NCBI RefSeq assembly: GCF_013408985.1
Contig: NZ_JACBZT010000001.1
Location: 2,294,001-2,358,000 of the forward strand
DNA length: 64,000 nucleotides
Origin: Petropleomorpha daqingensis
GTDB taxonomy: Bacteria; Actinomycetota; Actinomycetes; Mycobacteriales; Geodermatophilaceae
Direction of reading: 5' to 3'
The notes beneath the pieces were generated by a model. It was given only the letters and a program-made list of their open reading frames with translations, ran no database searches and was not told the DNA's origin. Shown piece by piece: positions 60,224 through 64,000 of the stretch. The position numbers and the translations under genes were made by a program. The number at the start of each line of letters is the position of its first letter. Positions within the stretch are counted from its first letter, which is position 1.

Positions 60224-61555
60224 CACCGCCCCGACCGCGCCGACCGCGGCGACCAGCAGGAAGCCGACCGAGATGCCGGTGCTCGCGCCGACGTGCAGGC
60301 CGGTGGCCAGCGAGTAGCTGCCCGCGCCGAGCAGCGAGCCGACCACGACGGACGCCGTCTCGGCGAACGCCACCGCGCCGGCGACCGCGGCCACCCGCTC
60401 GGGGGCGAGCGAGTCGAACGCCTGCGCGGACAGCTGCACGTACGCGATGCCGATGCCGAAGCCGGCCACGCCCCACGCCGCGACGGCGAGCACCAGCGCC
60501 GGCGTCGAGCCGACCAGGCCGGTCTGGGCGAACGCCTCGGTGAGCAGGGCGGCCACGACCAGGACGGTGCCGACCTTGGCCGGATCGGGTCGTCGTCCGG
60601 CCGTCGCCGGCAGCAGCCCGGTGATCGACCAGGCGACCAGCCCCGCGCCGAGGCCGACGGCGCTGGCGACCACCCCCCGACCGAGGCCTTCCACGATCGC
60701 CAGCGGGATCAGGCCGTCGCCGCCGAAGAAGGCCGCGGCGAGGCAGGCGTAGGCGAGGACGACGGTCGTCCGACGGCGGCTGTCGGCGGTGGCGCGGACC
60801 ATCACCCGGGTCCCGGCGACGACGGCGAGGAGCAGCCCGGCGACCAGCAGCGGGATCCCCCAGCCGCCGCGGGTGGTCGCCGCGGACGCCAGGGCCAGGC
60901 CGGCCGCCACGAGCAGGCCCGTGCCGAGCGAGGTCTCCTTCTCCTCCGACGGCGCCGGGATCAGCCCGGTGTCCCGGCTCATGAGCAGCCGGGCCGCGAT
61001 GACGACGAGCACCGGCCAGGCCATCGCCCACCGCCAGCCCAGCCACACCGTGATCGCGGCGTTGACCGGCGGACCGGCCAGCGACGGCAGCAGCCAGACC
61101 AGGGTGAACAGGCTGAGCACGCGTGGCCGGACGTCGTCCTCGAACAGCCCGCCGATCGCGGACAGCCCGAACGCGGCCAGCAACCCGCCGGCGATGCCCC
61201 GGAGGATGCCGCCGGCCAGCAGCCAGCCCATCGCCGGCGCGCACGCCGACAGCACCACGCCCGCGACGAACAGCCCGGTGGCCAGGGCGAGGTTCTGCCG
61301 CGGTGGCAGCCGGGCGGTCACCCCGGGCCCGGCGGCCAGGACGACGACGCCGGTCAGCAGTCCGGCCGAGAGCGTCGCCCCGTAGAGCGCCGCGCCGTCG
61401 AGCTCCTGCGCGGCCAGTGGCAGCACGGTCGCGTACGCGATGCCCTGGACGGCGCCGGCGAACTCGGCGAGCAGCAGGGCCGCCAGCAGCCGTCCCCGAC
61501 GTCCCGAGAAGATCACGCGCAGGGATGTGGTCGACGTCGTCCCCGGCTCGTGCAC
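60206..61555 (-). CDS. MFS transporter
   Basis: A 449-residue multi-pass protein with about twelve to fourteen helices. Segments such as GVTARLPPRQNLALATGLFVAGVVLSA and LRGIAGGLLAAFGLSAIGGLF fit the drug:proton antiporter type. GTG 61555 is used, and a TTG at 61570 would add five residues. An inverted repeat CTTGCA-N16-TGCAAG just upstream may be an operator. The substrate is unknown. Confidence 0.85.
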   Translation of the reverse strand: MHEPGTTSTTSLRVIFSGRRGRLLAALLLAEFAGAVQGIAYATVLPLAAQELDGAALYGATLSAGLLTGVVVLAAGPGVTARLPPRQNLALATGLFVAGVVLSACAPAMGWLLAGGILRGIAGGLLAAFGLSAIGGLFEDDVRPRVLSLFTLVWLLPSLAGPPVNAAITVWLGWRWAMAWPVLVVIAARLLMSRDTGLIPAPSEEKETSLGTGLLVAAGLALASAATTRGGWGIPLLVAGLLLAVVAGTRVMVRATADSRRRTTVVLAYACLAAAFFGGDGLIPLAIVEGLGRGVVASAVGLGAGLVAWSITGLLPATAGRRPDPAKVGTVLVVAALLTEAFAQTGLVGSTPALVLAVAAWGVAGFGIGIAYVQLSAQAFDSLAPERVAAVAGAVAFAETASVVVGSLLGAGSYSLATGLHVGASTGISVGFLLVAAVGAVGAVLAARR

Positions 61556-61563
61556 CCGGACAC

Positions 61564-61591
61564 CTTGCAAAACGCAACCGTTCGGTGCAAG
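61564..61591. promoter_or_regulatory. Inverted repeat CTTGCA-N16-TGCAAG upstream of MFS gene
   Basis: Six-base arms 61564-61569 and 61586-61591 lie between the MFS start and the following gene's stop. A possible regulator site; weak by length alone. Confidence 0.3.
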
Positions 61592-61603
61592 CAGGCGCCC
61601 TGC

Positions 61604-62059
61604 TCAGGCCGCCCGTTCTTCCCCGATCGGGGACAGCCGCACCAGCGAGATCCGCCGCGAGACCCCGGCCTGGTAGTCGTCGTAGGTCGGGCACTTGGCC
61701 ATGAGCGCGTCCCACAGCTGCTGCCGGTCGGTCTCGTCCACCTGGGTCGCGCGCACCGGCGTGCGCCGGCCGCCGATCTCGACGGCCCCTCGCGGATCGG
61801 CCTGGAGGTTCAGCCACCACTGCGGCTCGGCGTCGATCCCGCCGTTCGAGGCGGCGATCACGTAGTCCTCGCCGTCGCGGACGTAGAGCGCCGGGGTGGT
61901 GAACGCCTTGCCGGACCTCCGGCCGGTGTGGCTGAGCAGCAGCATGTCGCCGCCGCGGAACGTGCGCACCAGCTTCCCGCCGGAGCGCCGGACCATGGTC
62001 ACGTGGATCTTGGCGGCGTACTTGGTGATCAGCGTGAGGGCCTTGTCCTTGCCGGTCAT
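61604..62059 (-). CDS. Deazaflavin (F420)-dependent nitroreductase family oxidoreductase (DDN-like)
   Basis: A 151-residue split-barrel protein of the DDN family. Motifs are LLLSHTGRRSGKAFTTPALYVRDGEDYVIAAS, QPQWWLNLQA-type PQWWLNLQADPRGAVEIGG, and a C-terminal CPTYDDYQAGVSRRISLVRL. The family uses reduced F420 to reduce quinones or nitro compounds at the membrane. ATG 62059 overlaps the hemerythrin stop (ATGA). Confidence 0.9.
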   Translation of the reverse strand: MTGKDKALTLITKYAAKIHVTMVRRSGGKLVRTFRGGDMLLLSHTGRRSGKAFTTPALYVRDGEDYVIAASNGGIDAEPQWWLNLQADPRGAVEIGGRRTPVRATQVDETDRQQLWDALMAKCPTYDDYQAGVSRRISLVRLSPIGEERAA

Positions 62060-62766
62060 CGCTGCGCCCCGCCGAAGATGCGCGCGTCGCGGCGCTGCGC
62101 CCGGCGGCCCATGAACATCGCGACCGCCACCAGCAGCGCGTTCGCCCCCGGCATCCGGCGCACGTCCTCGACCGGCAGACCGGAGGCCACCCAGCCGGCG
62201 ACCGCAGGGATCTCGCGCGGGCTGTAGTCCTTCTTGAAGACCTCCTCGTCGAGCCGCAGCCAGTCCTCGTCGGTCAGGTGCCGCTGCACGAGGGTCATGC
62301 CGTCGCTCTCCTCGTGGGCCAGGTGCGCCAGCAGCGCGTCCCGCAGGTCCACCGTCGTGCCCGCGAGCCGGGCGTGGGTGGCCTCGTTCCCGCTGCCGTC
62401 GGCGAGCGCCCGCAGGTCGGCCGTCACCGAGGCCAGCAGCGGGTCGATGACCGCGTGCTCGGCCTCGAGCGCGTCGAGCACGGTCGCGTCCGCGCCGCGC
62501 TCGGCGAGCAGCGGCCACAGGGCGCGGTCCTCGCCGGAGTGGTGCTTGTGGAGCACGGTGGAGAAGAACTCGAAACGCCGCGCGACGAGCTGCCAGCGCT
62601 CCCGGTCCGCGGCCGGCACCACGCCCGCCACCTGCGCGAACAGCGTCAGGTCGCGGCGGAAGGCGCGGTGCATCAGGTACATGGCGGCCAGGTCGACCGG
62701 GCCCTCGGGCGCGGCGTACTGGCCCTCGAGCAGGAGCTGGGGCGGGTGCGGAGCGGTCGTGGTCAC
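62056..62766 (-). CDS. Hemerythrin HHE-domain protein
   Basis: A 236-residue protein whose N-terminal four-helix bundle carries candidate di-iron ligands in YLMHRAFRRD, LHKHHSGEDRALWPLL, EAEHAVIDPLL and HLAHEESDGM. A C-terminal extension of about 70 residues ends basic. It may sense or store oxygen or NO, or repair iron centres. GTG 62766 has AAAGGAGAG seven bases upstream. It is co-transcribed with the DDN-like gene and divergent from a TetR gene. Confidence 0.88.
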   Translation of the reverse strand: MTTTAPHPPQLLLEGQYAAPEGPVDLAAMYLMHRAFRRDLTLFAQVAGVVPAADRERWQLVARRFEFFSTVLHKHHSGEDRALWPLLAERGADATVLDALEAEHAVIDPLLASVTADLRALADGSGNEATHARLAGTTVDLRDALLAHLAHEESDGMTLVQRHLTDEDWLRLDEEVFKKDYSPREIPAVAGWVASGLPVEDVRRMPGANALLVAVAMFMGRRAQRRDARIFGGAQR

Positions 62767-62778
62767 GGAGCTCTCCTT

Positions 62779-62807
62779 TATTGGTTGGAGTGATGATCTA
62801 ACGAATA
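62779..62807. promoter_or_regulatory. Candidate TetR operator
   Basis: TATTGGTT (62779-62786) and AACGAATA (62800-62807) form an inverted repeat with one mismatch and a 13-bp spacer in a noticeably AT-rich intergenic region. TAGAGT at 62817, six bases before the TetR ATG, is a likely -10. Confidence 0.5.
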
Positions 62808-62828
62808 GCGGGAGAGTAGAGTGAATCC

Positions 62829-63458
62829 ATGAGCGACCGCAAGAGGGTCTACAACTCGCCGCTGCGAGCCGAGCAGGCGCAGCGCACGAGGGCCGCCGTC
62901 CTCGATGCCGCCGCCCGCCGCTTCCTCGACCAGGGCTACGCGGCGACGACCATGAAGGACGTCGCCGCCGAGGCGGGGGTCTCGGTGCAGACCGTCTTCG
63001 GGCAGGGCAGCAAGGCGGCGCTGCTCCTGGCCTGCGTCGACCGCGCCGTCGTCGGTGACGACGAGGAGTCACCGCTGGCCCAGCGGGAGTCGTTCCTCCG
63101 GCTGGTCCATGCCCCCGACCGGGCGACCAAGCTCGCCGCCGTGCGGGAGCTCGTCCTGCGCTATGTCCCGGAGGCCGTGCCGATCCTGCAGGTCTTCGCC
63201 GGTGCGGCTGCCGGGGATCCCGAGATCGCCGAGGCGTGGGCCGAGTACGAGCGCCGCAGGTTCAGCGACCAGCGGATCATGATCGCTTCCTTCCAACCGG
63301 AACTGCGGGACGGGCTCGACGTCGAGCGAGCCACCGAGATCGCGTGGGGTGTCTTCACCCACGCGCTCGTGGCGAACCTGATGGGCGTCCGTGGCTGGAC
63401 CCTCGAGCAGTACGCCGACTTCCTGGTCGACGCGATCGAGCGGTTGCTGCTGAACTGA
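62829..63458 (+). CDS. TetR family regulator
   Basis: A 209-residue repressor. The helix-turn-helix (about 18-65) reads QRTRAAVLDAAARRFLDQGYAATTMKDVAAEAGVSVQTVFGQGSKAALL. The C-terminal ligand domain ends GWTLEQYADFLVDAIERLL. It is divergent from the hemerythrin-DDN operon and probably controls it and itself through the AT-rich intergenic repeat. Confidence 0.9.
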   Translation: MSDRKRVYNSPLRAEQAQRTRAAVLDAAARRFLDQGYAATTMKDVAAEAGVSVQTVFGQGSKAALLLACVDRAVVGDDEESPLAQRESFLRLVHAPDRATKLAAVRELVLRYVPEAVPILQVFAGAAAGDPEIAEAWAEYERRRFSDQRIMIASFQPELRDGLDVERATEIAWGVFTHALVANLMGVRGWTLEQYADFLVDAIERLLLN

Positions 63459-63463
63459 GCGCC

Positions 63464-63814
63464 ATGGCGAAGTACCTCGTCAACGACGCCGGTCTGGCGC
63501 ACGCCCGCGACCTCATCACGGCCCACCGGTACGTGCTGCGCAGCGAGTGGGGCCGCGCGCAGCCCACCGCCGAGGAGGAGAACACCTACCTCGAGAAGCA
63601 CTCCTGGGCCGAGTACGGCGCCTGGCACCTCGCCCTCACCGACGGGGCGAACGAGGAGACCAAGGCCCGCTACGCCTTCGTGTACGGCGACTTCCGCCGG
63701 GTGCACCGGATGGGCATCATCGCCTGCCACTACCGGGCGGCCGAGTGGGGGCACAAGGAGGTCGAGCTGGCCGCGCACGACCTCCTGCAGCTGCTGGACG
63801 CCACCCGGGCGTGA
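63464..63814 (+). CDS. Unrecognised 116-residue protein
   Basis: Starts 5 nt after the TetR stop and probably shares its message. It contains AKYLVNDAGLAHARDLITAHRYVLRSEWGRAQP and KARYAFVYGDFRRVHRMGIIACHYRAAEWGHKEVELAAHDLLQLL. It is His/Trp/Tyr-rich, soluble and mostly helical. I do not recognise a family. Codon use looks normal for the region. Confidence 0.72.
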   Translation: MAKYLVNDAGLAHARDLITAHRYVLRSEWGRAQPTAEEENTYLEKHSWAEYGAWHLALTDGANEETKARYAFVYGDFRRVHRMGIIACHYRAAEWGHKEVELAAHDLLQLLDATRA

Positions 63815-63818
63815 GCAC

Positions 63819-64000
63819 TCAGCCGCTCATCGCCTCCCGGGCGATCGGCGGCGGGGCGTGCAGGTCCCAGGCCCGCAGCAGGACGGCGTTCGGCACTCCC
63901 ATCGCGCGGCCCTGCATCGCGGTGATCGCCGGGATCATGACCGAGGGCAGCGGGTGCCCGGGGATCCCGGCCAGGTAGCCGCCGTGCGCCTCGAGCGAGG
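63819..64000 (-). CDS. C-terminal end of an unknown protein, cut by window edge
   Basis: About 60 residues are visible, ending in a TGA at 63819. The readable part includes GGYLAGIPGHPLPSVMIPAI, AMQGRAMGVPNAVLLRAWDLH and a terminal APPPIAREAMSG. The frame is open to the window edge. It converges with the preceding gene across 4 bp. I cannot assign a family from this fragment. Confidence 0.6.
   Translation of the reverse strand, partial: SLEAHGGYLAGIPGHPLPSVMIPAITAMQGRAMGVPNAVLLRAWDLHAPPPIAREAMSG

Overview
This window is a very GC-rich, densely packed bacterial chromosome segment. GTG starts are common, many genes overlap by 4 nt (ATGA or GTGA), and several promoters are TAnnnT hexamers placed about 7 nt before a start codon, implying leaderless mRNAs. 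Gene content and order point to a high-GC actinobacterium. My best guess is Geodermatophilaceae (Blastococcus, Geodermatophilus or Modestobacter type), but the family is an inference from gene content and not proven. Apart from one IS110-type insertion the segment looks like ordinary chromosome.

1-17.3 kb: a truncated S9 peptidase and a tRNA-Pro precede a block whose order matches the Mycobacterium tuberculosis Rv3683-Rv3667 neighbourhood: metallophosphoesterase, PonA2-type PBP, two ArsA/Get3-like ATPases, DUF4177, RidA, NUDIX, Crp, small membrane protein, endonuclease III, TlpA-like lipoprotein, NUDIX, MarP-type protease, EphE-type hydrolase, holin-like membrane protein and acetyl-CoA synthetase. 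YqeY and a cupredoxin lipoprotein are added; whiB4 and the metallo-beta-lactamase gene of the mycobacterial block are not seen.

17.3-28 kb: accessory genes. They include a GNAT/TetR divergent pair with a palindromic operator, a SoxR gene with a clear sox box facing an SDR/QueA-like/nucleotidyltransferase operon, a DOPA dioxygenase-like gene, a secreted protein overlapping its probable sortase, a secreted M28 peptidase and a DUF222-HNH protein.

28-60 kb: almost a complete oxygen-dependent cobalamin pathway, split into several units. A seven-gene operon (chelatase, cobO, cobB, cobE-like, cobC, cobT, cobA/cysG) sits behind a B12 riboswitch. Further units hold cobQ, cobD, def-cobL-cobM-dihydrofolate reductase-like, cbiD, cobK, and cobG-cobH-cobIJ. 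cobN, cobF, cobU/cobP and cobS/cobV are not in the window. Between cobK and cobIJ lies an accessory stretch: NDH-2-like oxidoreductase, HAD phosphatase, glycosyltransferase, flavodoxin-like protein, an IS110 transposase, an MFS exporter with paired palindromes upstream, and a decayed DUF1851-like gene.

60-64 kb: a TPR protein, a second MFS transporter, a DDN-type deazaflavin oxidoreductase with a hemerythrin-domain protein under a divergent TetR regulator, an unrecognised small protein and a truncated unknown gene at the right edge.
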